From: Siderastrea radians
Lineage: Eukaryota > Cnidaria > Anthozoa > Scleractinia > Rhizangiidae
NCBI GenBank assembly: GCA_964017195.1
Contig: OZ024889.1
Coordinates: 68,272,358 to 68,336,357, forward strand
Reading direction: 5' to 3'
DNA length: 64,000 bases
This document shows, piece after piece, positions 1-11,100 of the stretch. The position numbers were made by a program, and so were the translations under genes. Numbering within the stretch: position 1 is the stretch's first letter; each line of letters starts with the position of its first letter. The notes under the pieces were generated by a model, which was not told the origin of the DNA, did not search any database, and saw nothing but the letters and a program-made list of their open reading frames with translations.

Positions 1-70
1 TCACACCAGGACCGAGAATCGAACCCGGGCCACATCGGTGCAAGGCGAGCGCCCTCACCACTGCGCCATT
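1..70 (-). repeat. tRNA-derived SINE remnant
   Basis: Read on the minus strand, this has a box A-like TGGCGCAGTGG and a box B-like GGTTCGATTCT at tRNA spacing. The anticodon stem does not pair well, so it looks like a decayed tRNA-derived SINE head rather than a working tRNA gene. It is cut by the window edge. Confidence 0.55.
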
Positions 71-383
71 CCTAATTCCCAGACTTTTACTCCCTAAAGA
101 CTTGGTGATCTAGTATTAATGCATTGGACTCCTAACCTCAAGGCCGCTTGTTGTTTCTTTAGACTCCACATTGTTTCTCTCCTTTCAGGTATAACATAAA
201 CAACCTAACAAAATTGTAGGGTTGCCCTCTGATGGACCAGTATCCTATCAAGTGGGGGGGGGGGGGGGGTAGTTATCTTCCATGTTCTGTCTTGCAGTTT
301 AATGAACCAAGTGCCAGTCCTCCAGTACTTCCATCGTGCTCGTGTAATATGTTGGATGTACTTTATTTCTTTCTCATTTCCAG

Positions 384-658
384 TCACTCTTCCAGCACAC
401 AAGTCAGTTTCCGTGGCGTCATCGTCAGCCGGGAACTGCGTCAGTCAGACACTCCTAGTCAGCGACTACCAAATGGACTCGTGGAGGTGCCAAAGTTTGG
501 TCCTGTTAAGACAGCAGCAATCAAAGATCTGCGGCTGGGATACACTCTGCTTTGGAATACTATTGTACAGCTGAGAGTCAGAGATCCCCAGTCTCCAAAC
601 ACGATCTCTGTGTATCTGGATTTGAGGAGAACTAATTATATTTGTGGGTTATTGCCTG
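384..658 (+). CDS. CTC1: CTC1 exon a (first in window)
   Basis: The acceptor is the AG at 382-383, after a pyrimidine-rich TTTCTTTCTCATTTCC stretch. A second AG at 394-395 keeps the same phase. The donor is GTAAGT at 659, and the exon ends after one base of a codon. It encodes an OB-fold-like segment with VSFRGVIVSREL and YTLLWNTIVQLRVRD. Confidence 0.75.
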
Positions 659-3600
659 GTAAGTAGTGTAAAGTAAAATGCTGCCTTTGCATGTCTCAAA
701 AGTGGACACCTCTTTAATACAGACACCTATAGGCAAACACCTTTCTCTTAGGCTACCACCTCTCTTAGGCTAACACGTTTTTAAGGCAGAAAACTCTGTG
801 GCAGGCACATCTTTAAGGTGACAACTCTAATACAGACATCTTGTCAAGGCAGACATCTTAAACCCTTTCACTCCCAGAGTCAGTTATGGAAACACTTAGG
901 TGGTTCTAACTTTTGAGTCTTTGGATGAAATCCTATGGTGTGACCATTCAAATGAAACCTCTTCAGCAGTACTTTCACATGGTACTATTCATATTTAAGT
1001 AATTTACAAAATGAAATTTGGGATTTGTCTTGAATTTTGATATTAGGCGCTCTTGGGAGTAAAAGGGTTAAAGATGACACCTCTCTAAGATGGACAGCTA
1101 AGGCAAACACCCCTATAAGGCAGTCAGCTCTCTTAGATGGAAACTTCTAATGCAGACACCTCTCTAAGATGGACGCCTCTTTAAACGCCTTTTCCAGGTG
1201 GACACTTCTGCCCGGCTGACACCTCTTCTAGGTAGACACCACTTTCAGGCGGACATCTCTTAGAGACAGTCACCATACTAAGGCGGGCACCTATCTGAGA
1301 AGGGCGCCTCTCTCTGCAAAGTGTATGCTTGTTGGATGCAGCAGTATCTTAAGTGAGGTTTGAGATACTCTATTGGCTTGCTCGAATGTAGTTGAGAGAA
1401 TTTGCCAAATGCATCAAGAATCATAATCGAATACGGAAAAGGTACTTTGTCAGAATTAATGATACAGTTTTCTGTTTTAGGTGCCGTTGTTCAGTTGCGA
1501 AGGTTTGTAAGAAAATTCTCCCGCACCAGAAACATGTACTGCACCTTCGAAGCGTGTTCGTCGATTGTCGTGGAAAGCCGAGCGGTTACCAACTTTACCA
1601 GCGTTCAGCTTAACCCTCGATCTTTAGACAACGTTACTGCATCCACGTCGGCCGTAGAAAATACGAAGCAACTTCCTAATCGATATCTCATCGATCTCAT
1701 TCGTAGCGAGACTCAAGGAAACTTCGTACAGACCATCTCACGTGTGCGTTGTCGAGTAACCGCTGTGCAGAAAGCGAGTCTACGATGGCTGTGTAAACGA
1801 TGCGGGGAGTTGGTAACTAGGAATGAATGCACTGGTGGATGTTACAGTTCAGTAGGATATAAGTTTAACGCTGAAGCGAGGTACATGTTTTTTAGATGTA
1901 ATCTTTATACCTTGTTATAGGAAATTAACGTTTGTGTTTATTAAGGTCATTTGAAATTAACGTGAATTGAAGAGGGGAAAAGAGAGGAGATGAGGGTAGA
2001 CTAAAGGAAATTAACGCGAAGAATGTCTTGAATTATATGTGTGGTAACAGTGCATTAGAAGATTGCAATATGCTAAACGAAGAAGTATCACATCGCCTTT
2101 ACCCTTCTCAGGACAGGCTTCGTGAATTATTTTGTAAAATTCGTGTTAACTACATGGAGCGGGAATTTTCTATAATCAGGTAAACTACAGACTTTAAAGA
2201 GCGGGGGGAGCACTATACGGGTAGAAATTTTGCTTGTTGCATTCGTCGTGAAATTGGTATTCCAATGCGCTCAAACGCTGCAGTAGACGAAAGGCCTCTG
2301 TCTCTTTTAAAGAGGCTCCAGGCCTTTAGTCGACTTTAGAGTTTGAAATAACAAACAAACAAACAAACAATAAACGGACACCCGGGTAGGGAAGACTATG
2401 CATAGAGGTAATACCGTAAAATTCCGATAAAAAGCCCTGGGTTTATATTTGTCCAAATAGCTGTTTTGGTGGGCTTATTTTCGGTGGGGGGGGGGGGGGG
2501 GATTATTATTGAGAGAGTTTTGCATTAATTGATATTGCCACTGCGCTCAAACGCTGCAGTAGACTAAAGGCCTCTGGCCTTCTGTAAGCAGGTTACAGTA
2601 TTTTAGCCCACTTTTGGGTTTTAAATAATAAACAAACAAACAAACAAACAAACAAACAAACAAATACAAGGACTGTCTTTCCAACTCAATAAGTGTAAAC
2701 TCAATGTCCATGAATGATATGCTATTTAAAAAGTACTGATAAGGTAATTTCATATTTCATAGCAGCACTTGTGAAGGAAGTAATGCCGGGCTTTGATTGA
2801 AATAGGATTAAAATGTATGATTAAGTAAATTTAAAAATGTGTTAATTAACAATTATTCTACGAGGGCGCGCTGGATATCGAATGATAGATAACCAACGAG
2901 GCGCGTAGCGCCGAGTTGGTTATAATCATTTGATATCCAGCAAGCCCGAGTAGAATAATTGTTTTATTAAAAACTTAACCACTATTAAAAAAACAAAATC
3001 AAGAAAGAACGGAAAAAATGAGAAAAGAAATAAAAAGGGAACAAGAATCGATCACATGACTGAACGAAAAAGGCGCCAAAACCTTGCGAAGTGTTGCAGC
3101 GTTTCATTGCAAAGCTGAATGAATCAATGAAAACTGCTCGAAAGTGAGCAAAGTGGCACAAGTTTTGGAAAAAAATCTTTAATTTTTGGCTCTGAAGTAT
3201 GGTACATGTTTGATTTTTTTCCTGAAACATTGTTGTAATCATCGTTCAAAGCGGATCGAAGCTGCACAATTTCACCATGTTAGCTGCTGGAGTTGAAACT
3301 GAACAAGTTTGTAATCTGTTCGCACAACGGAGCCATCATGTGCGTGTTTGATCTAACTGAAGACAGAACAGATTTGAACTGGAAGAGGTAATTTCTATGC
3401 ATCTCAGAAGCAAGATTACTGTAGCGAGGAACAGTAGAATTCACCATCATAGTTTGTTAAACGCAAAGCTCAAAATGCAGTTGTTCTCGGTTTAGAGGTT
3501 GCGGACGGAATGGTAAAAACAACATTCAAACAACTGGAAAAGCGATTCAACTCCGTTTACGTGGCATCCGATTTCTATCTGAGCATTTGGACCTGTTGGA

Positions 3601-6600
3601 ACACAGAGCTACAACGAGTGCAGGTAAACCAGCGTCAATTTTGCGTGTTCAAGCCGAAAAAAATCTCGCCTTTCCTTCCTTCTTGGTAGTTTGCAGCTGT
3701 ACTTTTTTCCTAGTACTTGTTTAGACTGCTTCACGATCTTCTCGTCGACTCGCCATGAATGTGTGATAAGTTTTTATTAAATGCTCCAGCCCCAATCCAC
3801 TGTGTTTTATTTTGTGTCTTGTCTTGATATTTTGAAGTGGAAAGCCTTCCTGATAAAACCTACCGTTTGTTCAATTTCAAAGACCGACGTGACGATCGAT
3901 GAAAGAAATTAATTGTAAACACAACGCTTAATGCTTGAATTTCTATTTCTGCACGGTTTCTTCACTGAAACAATTTTGACTTGTGTTAGACGACGCTGTT
4001 GGTGATGCTTGTTGGTGAGGCTGTTGGAATTTTTGCTTAATTTAAATTCGCTGCCAAGTGATTTCTTTCGTCCATTTTTCTCGCCGGGTTGCTCGCGAGG
4101 AAAAAACTTTCAGCTCACTTTGTTGTTGAGTGTTCATTGACCATATTTGGTCGCAGCAGGTATATGAGCTGATAGCCTAGCTCCGTTCAGCCAATCAAAA
4201 TGCTAGAAATCCAATATACCTAGTCCAGTTTTTAATAATCATGTATATACCCTTCAAATATAGCTTATTATGAAAACGCAGCTGAGGAGGTATTGGGGTG
4301 GTCAACCCTTCAATAGATAGAGTAAACAATCAGGGTTGTCCACAACTTTTCAAGTAGCTGGCAAAAATTTCTAAGTAGCCGGATAGTGATTATCGAGCGC
4401 CGAAGGTGATTCCTTCTAGGGGGGCCTGGGGGCATGCCCCTCCCAGGAAATTTTTACATTTTAAGTCCCCAGAAACGGAATTTCCTTGATTCTAAGCACA
4501 AATTTCCAATAATGTCAGTTCAAAAGTAATCATAACTTTTCAATTTTATTTGTATAAACTCATACCTTCAGTGGCTTTCTCCATGTAATTCCCAGAACTC
4601 AACGTAGTGAACTAATAATCGTGTATCTCTGTGCCAAGCAGATTATTTTTAAGTCAATAAACTGCAATGGGAAATAAGTTTCATTTTCATATCTCTGCGC
4701 CAGTAAAGGAACAAATAATTTGTCTTTAAAAATACATATATATCACGAAAGTAGACGGCACAAACGACCCAAGTAGCCGGTTAATTCTGCCGGCTGCCGG
4801 CTGTTAGGGACAACCCTGAAACAATTTTATGACATAAATTTTGGTGGCAAAAATTCACACGAGTCTACCAAACATTTACCAGGGTATGGCAAGTTGGCAC
4901 TTTTACTGTAGATATACGCTATCCCAAACAGCGTTCGGTTTCCCTTGAGAATTCGAGGTAGCAAGGCGTCTATTTTATACACCAATATAACATCTATAAA
5001 TGGACGTTTCCCACTGGCATATATTGTACTCATCGCTTTCGTCCTTTCCAGTAAATTCCAGTGGATATGTCAATGCATTCAAATGCTGCAGTATACCAAA
5101 GGCCTCTGGCCTCCTTTAAGAAGGTTACAGGGTTTTGGTGCACTTCAGGGTTTGAAATAAGAAAATAAAAATTGCAAGAGCGAACGGAGTCAAGAAGAGA
5201 TAGAACTACATATATAGGTAATAAGTGAGGTGGGGAACTACGCCTGAGAAAAATTATTTACAAGGGAATTTATGGGGGGGGGGGGGGAACAGTTCCGAAG
5301 GTTAACTGTATCCACCGGCACGAGGAGGAACCATGGTAGGATCAGGAGCCCGTTTCCATTTCTCGAAAGTCCCTTGATACCTTTTTTCAAGTCCGTCTAC
5401 TACCTTTAGCGATTGATGGCAATTTTTGGGTTACACTAACCCAGAGTTTCATGTAAGTTGTAAAGATTTTAAAATTTAGCTTTCAAAATCAAGAAAAATT
5501 GAATCTCTGTTGACGAACAATGTGAACATAAAATATTTTTCTGGCCCGCTGAGTTATCGGGATATTCGAGACGCGCCCCGGGCCGCTACGAGGAGAACGA
5601 TGAAAGGGTGGTGGTGGCAAGGGGCATTTATGCTTAAGGGGCTATATTGGGTAGGGGATATCCCTGGGAACAATGTCTGATTGATTTTATTTCTCACTCA
5701 GGTGCGTAGTGGAAGACGGGACAGGAGAGGCTCAGCTTTATGTATATGACGACATGGTATCCACGGTGCTGAAGCTTTCTGGTCAGCAGTGGCGCCACCT
5801 TCAGGACTTAGCCATGCGCACTGGGGAGCTCTTGTACCAGCGCCATTGGCGTGGAGGAAGTAGTCGCCCGCAGGTACAGTTTACAGCGTCTATGACTCGT
5901 TCAAATGGTTGGGTGTTTCTCATAGTTCTTTACAAGGACTACCAACCTGCTTTCAACAACAATAACCACGACCGCAAAAGCTTGGAAATTTGTTAATATT
6001 CGTTCCCGGGATTCGTTGAAAGGGCAACGAATTTTTGTTATTGAAAGGTCACAATAACATAGACGTTTCGAGAATGCTGTTCCTTCGTCAGAATACTGTT
6101 CCTTCGTGTTATTCGTTGAACGTGTGGGCTGCAGTTGATTTATTCTAAGCGTTTATTTCTGCCCTGTCACAATGAAGTCGCAAATGTGAAGTAACTTCTA
6201 TTGTGAGTAGAGAGCAGTTCTAGCGGTACGCAAGGCACTTCTAATCCTGTGTTTTCTTTTTTACGCTGCAGCTCATTCAAGGACATCTGTCTTCTAGAGA
6301 AGCAGAAGCGAAAATGACGTTGGAAAATCACTGTTGTTCCTCGGAACTACAGCGACTTGTTGTGTTACACTGTAAACTGTTTCGTTTTAGCAAGAGTGGA
6401 GCTGACAGAACAGAACAAGGTGAAAAAGGTGAGAGGGAAGGGGGCGTGCTTCTCTGCTCAGCCTTACGAGTTTCGTTTGGATCTTCACTTTTTTGCTTCG
6501 CCATTCCTACTGCACGTCTGGAAAAACGACTGGATTGGCGAAGGCGAAATTGACCCTCGACTCTGCTGTGAGTTACAGGTGGTTTGACAGCATTTAAAGA

Positions 6601-7203
6601 ACTAACTATAATACTCGAAAGAAGGTCCAAGTTTCTAGTTACCTGTTTAGCCCGTGTAAATGCTGCTAACGCATTCGAGTTGACTAAATTTAATAAATTC
6701 GAGTTTACCCACCGGTTTTTCAATCAGCCCTAAAGGTCCGGGCACACTGTGAAGTATTACATGAAGTCAAATTGCTTCAATCATTCTTCTTGGGATTGTT
6801 GCGCGCAACTTGCGGTCCGTTTGTCGGGAGGGGCCTGGGGGCCTCGACCCCCCAGTTGTTGGAAAATTTACTGAAAACGATGTCCCTGACAAGCAGAGTC
6901 TTCTCTCCTGGCGAACACAAACCGAAAGTTAGATAAGATCTAAAAACGTTAGACCGGAAGGTATGCGTTAAACCGAGAAACCGAGCGGGGTCTTGGGTCT
7001 AGCTATGGACCTGGGACATTAAAACAAGACGCATCATATTTTTACTTTTAGGGTACGAGTCTCGCAGTATCAACCTTGGCTTTACTGAACACAGCACTCT
7101 TGTGCTTCCGAAACTACTCCTAAGAGCTGTGTCCATCTCCGACGTGCAAGCAGTGGGGGAAATTCGTCATCTTCTTCAATCATTCCAGAGTGCGAAAACC
7201 TAA
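384..7203 (+). CDS. CTC1: CTC1, CST telomere maintenance complex subunit (3' part, five exons)
   Basis: These are the last five coding exons of a CTC1-like gene: 384-658 (or from 396), 1481-1880, 5702-5873, 6272-6428 and 7052-7203, ending in TAA. All four introns are GT-AG and phase-matched, giving about 384 residues. The second exon carries a zinc-ribbon pattern (WLCKRC, then ECTGGC). It is followed across the next junction by CVVEDGTGEAQLYV, the OB-fold signature of the CTC1 C-terminal region, which is RPA70-like. The end, with FTEHSTLVLPKLLLRAVSI, matches the closing strand-rich segment remembered for human CTC1. In known animals CTC1 forms the CST complex with STN1 and TEN1, binds single-stranded telomeric DNA and recruits DNA polymerase alpha-primase for C-strand fill-in. 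The human protein is about 1217 residues, so two thirds of this gene lie left of the window. The call rests on remembered family features. A more distant OB-fold protein is the main alternative. Confidence 0.8.
659..1480 (+). repeat. CTC1 intron: degenerate minisatellite
   Basis: From about 700 to 1320 the sequence repeats a unit of roughly 20 bp resembling AAGGCAGACACCTCTCT, heavily diverged. A 206-bp TTAA-flanked MITE (862-1067) interrupts the array. Confidence 0.7.
862..1067. mobile_element. TTAA-flanked MITE
   Basis: Terminal inverted repeats start ACCCTTTCACTCCCAGAG on the left and, read inward from the right, ACCCTTTTACTCCCAAGAG. TTAA sits on both sides (858-861 and 1068-1071). No coding capacity. 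The TTAA duplication fits piggyBac-type mobilisation, which is an inference. Confidence 0.75.
1481..1880 (+). CDS. CTC1: CTC1 exon b (zinc ribbon)
   Basis: Acceptor TTCTGTTTTAG, donor GTACAT. It completes the split glycine codon from exon a and ends after two codon bases. It holds the four-cysteine pattern CKRC...NECTGGC of the CTC1 C-terminal OB zinc ribbon. Confidence 0.85.
2251..2374. repeat. Dispersed (AAAC)n-tailed repeat, copy 1
   Basis: Begins near AATGCGCTCAAACGCTGCAG, runs through AAAGGCCTCTG-like sequence and ends in a (AAAC)n tail at 2350-2374. Related copies lie at 2531-2665 and 5069-5170. The tail suggests a SINE or the 3' end of a LINE. Confidence 0.6.
2531..2665. repeat. Dispersed (AAAC)n-tailed repeat, copy 2
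   Basis: Same core as copy 1 (GCGCTCAAACGCTGCAGTAG, then AAAGGCCTCTGGCC) with a longer (AAAC)n run at about 2629-2662. Confidence 0.65.
2849..4240 (+). mobile_element. Dispersed element X, copy A
   Basis: It begins ACAATTATTCTACGAGGGCG and has a subterminal hairpin: the first ~30 bp recur inverted at about 2932-2965 around GATATCCAGC. It ends near AATATACCTAGTCCAGTTTT. The same ~1.4 kb unit recurs at 9061-11584 and, reversed, near 18000-20165 and 58070-59262. No intact ORF. Class unknown; it looks like a non-autonomous element. Confidence 0.75.
4331..4818. mobile_element. hAT-like MITE
   Basis: Terminal inverted repeats CAGGGTTGTCC / GGACAACCCTG, flanked by a direct AAACAAT at 4324-4330 and 4819-4825. 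The CAGGG terminus and a 7-8 bp duplication are typical of the hAT superfamily. Non-coding; includes GTAGCCGG motifs near both ends. Confidence 0.8.
5069..5170. repeat. Dispersed repeat, copy 3
   Basis: Diverged copy of the 2251/2531 repeat: CATTCAAATGCTGCAGTA, then AAAGGCCTCTGGCCTCC, ending in an A-rich AAGAAAATAAAA tail. Confidence 0.6.
5702..5873 (+). CDS. CTC1: CTC1 exon c (OB fold)
   Basis: Acceptor TTTCTCACTCAG, donor CAG/GTACAG. The first base completes the arginine codon left by exon b, and the exon ends on a codon boundary. It encodes CVVEDGTGEAQLYVYDD, the OB-fold strand after the zinc ribbon, then a helix with QQWRHLQDLA. Confidence 0.88.
5874..6271 (+). other. CTC1 intron, no feature seen
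   Basis: GT-AG intron. I see only a short local repeat of CTGTTCCTTCGT around 6078-6110; nothing else stands out. Confidence 0.7.
6272..6428 (+). CDS. CTC1: CTC1 exon d
   Basis: Acceptor TTACGCTGCAG. The donor is GTGAGAG at 6429, or GTGAAA at 6420; both keep frame and differ by three codons. It encodes LIQGHLSSREAEAKMT and LQRLVVLHCKLFRF. Confidence 0.8.
6429..7051 (+). other. CTC1 last intron
   Basis: GT-AG intron. It contains a GC-rich GGGAGGGGCCTGGGGGCC stretch near 6818-6840 like the one in the 4331-4818 MITE interior, so part of it is probably a decayed repeat. No gene seen. Confidence 0.6.
7052..7203 (+). CDS. CTC1: CTC1 last exon
   Basis: Acceptor TTTTTACTTTTAG. It completes a split glycine codon, encodes YESRSINLGFTEHSTLVLP through LLQSFQSAKT and stops at TAA 7201-7203. 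Confidence 0.85.
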
Positions 7204-7211
7204 TAGCTAAT

Positions 7212-7217
7212 AATAAA
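7212..7217 (+). promoter_or_regulatory. Candidate polyadenylation signal for CTC1
   Basis: AATAAA lies 8 bp after the CTC1 stop codon, at the edge of the adjoining SINE. This is very close to the stop, so the real signal could lie further on. Confidence 0.4.
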
Positions 7218-7227
7218 CATTTATATC

Positions 7228-7260
<33 letters not shown>

Positions 7261-7475
7261 GTTACAACGAAATATGACTGCAGATCAAACATAACATTTT
7301 TAAGAGTCCCAACTGGCAGGAGGCAGACCAGTTGGCTATTTACAATGCGTGGAAGAGATGAGTTCGGGACTACCGAAAACAAATCCAGCTAGTTGTCAGA
7401 GCGGGACTTGAACCCGGGGCCTCCGGATTACAAGTCCAGCGCCCTAACCACTAGGCCACGCCGCCTCCTAACCTA
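7218..7475 (-). repeat. tRNA-derived SINE (tRNA-Thr-like head)
   Basis: On the minus strand the head (about 7466 down to 7390) has box A TGGCCTAGTGG and box B GGTTCAAGTCC. A paired anticodon stem holds loop CTTGTAA (anticodon TGT, threonine). The 3' acceptor strand does not match the 5' GGCGGCG, so it is not a working tRNA. The body runs to about 7218. It fills the gap between the CTC1 and NPHP1 ends. Confidence 0.7.
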
Positions 7476-7984
7476 GAATCTTTACAGTGAAAAAGGAAGG
7501 AAAAAGCGGGGTTTGTACCCGCTTAATAATGTGGATAATGGACACAACGCAACACCGCAGAAGACGGGGTAATTGCCAAGGAGCCCTTCAAAAGAAACTA
7601 CGCAAAAGCAATGCGAACACTTTAATTTATAAATAGGTAATATAACTTCAATAGACTTGTGTAAAGATTTACAATGTAAAAATATACCTAATTTAGTAAA
7701 TTATAGCATTTCAAGTTTCTGAGATATTTTGTCTTTCTTTAGTACAATATCGTATACAAAATCGAGTTGCATGTATAGTAGTTGACTTAGTTTACTGTCA
7801 TAAGTCACAAAGTAAGTTGCTCCAGTTGTGAGTCTTCTTCGCAGTTGACATTTGGGTGGTCACACAACGCTGCCTTGAAGCGAGGCTTTCTTACTTCCGG
7901 TTCCATAAGACCAGAAGCCTCTTGATTCGGTTGGCGCGCAGTAAATTTACGGTATTTGTAGCCCATCAGATCAAAGAGGAATTG
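7476..7984. other. Convergent intergenic tail region
   Basis: Sequence between the SINE and the NPHP1 stop, including the likely NPHP1 3' UTR. An ATTAAA on the minus strand (plus 7621-7626) could be the NPHP1 polyadenylation signal. Nothing else recognised. Confidence 0.5.
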
Positions 7985-8119
7985 CTACGTTGCTGCGAGT
8001 TTTGACAAGTCCAGAGTAAAACGATCCACATTAAAGGGCTTGTAGAGTCTTTCTGGAGACAGTAAATTTTCCAGAGCAGATCTTTTGTCGCAGCAAGCCA
8101 GAATCCATGCCAACCGCTC
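7985..8119 (-). CDS. NPHP1: NPHP1 exon 28 (last)
   Basis: Acceptor is a T-run then CAG at 8122-8120. Codes 44 residues beginning ERLAWILACCDKR and stops at TAG. LENLLSPERLYKPF corresponds to the human C-terminal ALLSPDGV.EPF region. Confidence 0.93.
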   Translation of the reverse strand, partial: ERLAWILACCDKRSALENLLSPERLYKPFNVDRFTLDLSKLAAT

Positions 8120-11100
8120 CTGAAAAAAAAAATAATAAAGAGAGAGAGAGAAATAAAACTAAATTTCATGAAATTGTCGAACTGATTTTAGTTATCAAGT
8201 CACTTGGATAAAAAGCAGTGGCCTCTGACTGATTGATTAGTGTGTTTTTACATCGGTGAATTCCAGTGCAGTTTTCAGGGAAGTCTTAGGGTGGCCTGGC
8301 ATTTCTACAAGCACTCTGTTTTTTTGTTTTTGTTTTTTTTTTTGTCGTTCCGTAGTGAGCGGTGACTGATACCATCCTTCTTTCCTCTCTGCGAAACGAT
8401 TTCCGTATAAGCCCCGACGGCAACCCAGTTCCAAAGCAAATGTAAGAATACCAAGATTTTCTTTCCGGAGCCCACTAGAGGCCTATCTACGCCATGAAAA
8501 CGTTTACTGTCTCCACAGGTAGCCAAAGCTTGAGTTATGACTGCAAATTAATAAAATTTTATGAAATAAACAGTGTTTCTTTGTTTATATATTACGCACT
8601 TGCTGTCTAGGGCAAAAATTCGCTCTCCGAGCGAGAATAACCGTCTTTATTTTTGCTCCTAATTAGTATTATAATTATGAAAGGTGATACACAATTCACC
8701 CCACTCACAATTTCCTCAAACCTGAATGAATCCATAGTCGAAAAACAACTATACACCCGAAAAGTTCCATCTTTCCCAACGTTTGTCACTATAAACGGCA
8801 ACATCTTGGGCTTCTTGTACCAGAAATCAAATGTCGGTATTCGACCGCCGACCTCTGCGCACAAATATATGCAAATATGCTAATTTCATCCCGCTGTTGT
8901 CGTCTCATTGGCCAATTCTCACAATAACGCGAACATGGCAAAAGCTACTGTGTTGGGGTGCGACGTTTCATGTTTGAAGCGTGGCTATTTGTTCTTGCTC
9001 ACCGTGCGTGCCTCCCCGACACAGTAGATTTTGTCTTGTACGATTTATTTAGCATATTTAACAATTATTCTACGAGGGCGCGCTGGATATCGAATGATAG
9101 ATAACCAACGAGGCGCGTAGCGCCGAGTTGGTTATAATCATTTGATATCCAGCAAGCCCGAGTAGAATAATTGTTTTATTGAAAACTTAACCACTATAAA
9201 AAAAATCAAGAAAGAACGGGAAAAATGAGAAAAGAAATTTAAACGGAACAAGAATCGCTCACATGACTGAACAAAAAAGGCGCCAAAACCTTGCGAAGTG
9301 TTGCAGCGTTTCATTGCAAAGCTGAATGAATCAATGAAAACTGCTCGAAAGTGAACAAAGTAGCACAAGTGTTGGAAAGAAATCTTCTAATTATTGGCTC
9401 AAATATGGTACATGTTTGATTTTTCCTGAAGCATTGTTGTTATCATCGTTCAAAGCGGATTGAAGCTGTACAATTTCACCATATTAGCTGCTGGAGTTGA
9501 AACTGAACAAGTTTGTAATCTGTTCACACAACGGAGCCATCATGTGCGTGTTTCATCGAACTGAAGACAGAACAAATTTGAACTTGAAGAGGTAATTTCC
9601 ATGCAGCTCAGAAGCAAGATTACTGTAGTGAGGAACATTAGAAGTCACCATCATAGTTTGTTAAATGCACAGTGCAAAATGCAGTTGTTCTCGGTTTAGA
9701 GGTTGCGGACGGAATGGTAAGCCTAAAAACAACATTCAAACAACTGGAAAAGCGATTCAACTCCGTTTACATGGCATCCGAGCATTTGGAGCTGTTGGAA
9801 TACAGAGCTACAACGAGTGTAGGTAAACCAGTGTCAATTTTGCGTGTTAAAGGCGAAAAAAATCTCGCCCTTCCTTCCTTCTTGGTAGTTTGCCGCTGTA
9901 TTTTTTCTAGTACTTGTATAGACGTCCGCTTCATGATTTTCGCACCGACTTGCCATGAATGTGTGATAGTTTTTATTAAATGGTCCTGTCCCATTTCACC
10001 GTCTTTTATTTTATGTCTTGTCTTGATATTTTGAAGTGGAAAGCTTTCCGGATAAAACCTACCGTGTTCAATTTCAATGATCGACGTGACGATCGATGAA
10101 AGAAATTAAGATGGAATCCATCAGGAAATTGAGTAATTGGTGGACAAAAACCTTGTACCAGAATAATTTAAAGTATATCGCATTCTTTTTTACGCTTTTT
10201 AAGAGCTATAGATGTAATATGTTATCTGTAATAACCCCTAAGACTATTTCTAATGGGAGTCCGTGAAATTTAATTTCAAATTTAACAGGAATTGTGTAAA
10301 CACAGGTAAAATAGGTAAATTTTTATGCGTAAAGCGGCCTTCACACGACAAACTAAAGTTTGCAAACTCGTGTTGGCAAACTTTAAAAAGTTGGCAAACT
10401 CATGCCTTCACACGTCAAACTCGCGTCAACTCAAAACACACGCCAATTTGCAACATGGCCGTCTTTTCCCTTAATTGTTTATTCACAATACAGTAAATTC
10501 ACTTCACGAATTCGCGTCACATTGTTATTCAAACACATCCAGAAATGGATATAGTCGTGAATGTATGGAACTTCGAAGAGAACTTCGTGCACGAACGAGG
10601 AGTGAAATCTGAGTGTAAAAAACTTTACTTACCGCCTTTCAAATTCAGCTTTTCGGCGATCTGTTCCATCAACTTTTGTTTAAGATTTGTGTCCTTATAG
10701 GATGGCGATGAAACGTCCCAAACAGCAGGATTATTGTGTATTTCTTCAATAAATTTGAACGTCGCATCGCGATCTTCGTCCGCCATCTTGTGAAGTGTCA
10801 CGCAAATCACGTGACTAAAGCGCGTATTTTGATTGGTTGAAAGATAGCAACACACATTTGCCAATCGTTCACACGTCAAATTCGAGTTTGCCAACACGAA
10901 AAAGTTGGCGAAAAAGTTGGCGAGAATAGAGACAAGTTCTATTTGTCGCCAACAGTTTGCCAACATGTTTGCCAACTGTTTTTGTGCCGTTCACACACAC
11001 CAACTTGAGTTTGCCAACACGAGTTTGCAAACTTAAGTTTGTCGTGTGAAGGCCCCTTAAGATTTCATTTTGTGAAATTTGAAATTCATTTTCTCGGGCT

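Noticed and set aside
8607..8883. Overlapping ORFs on both strands (76-85 codons)
   Set aside because: They lie in an arm of the 8514-11992 inverted-repeat element and recur as a mirror image at 11594-11782; no domain recognised.
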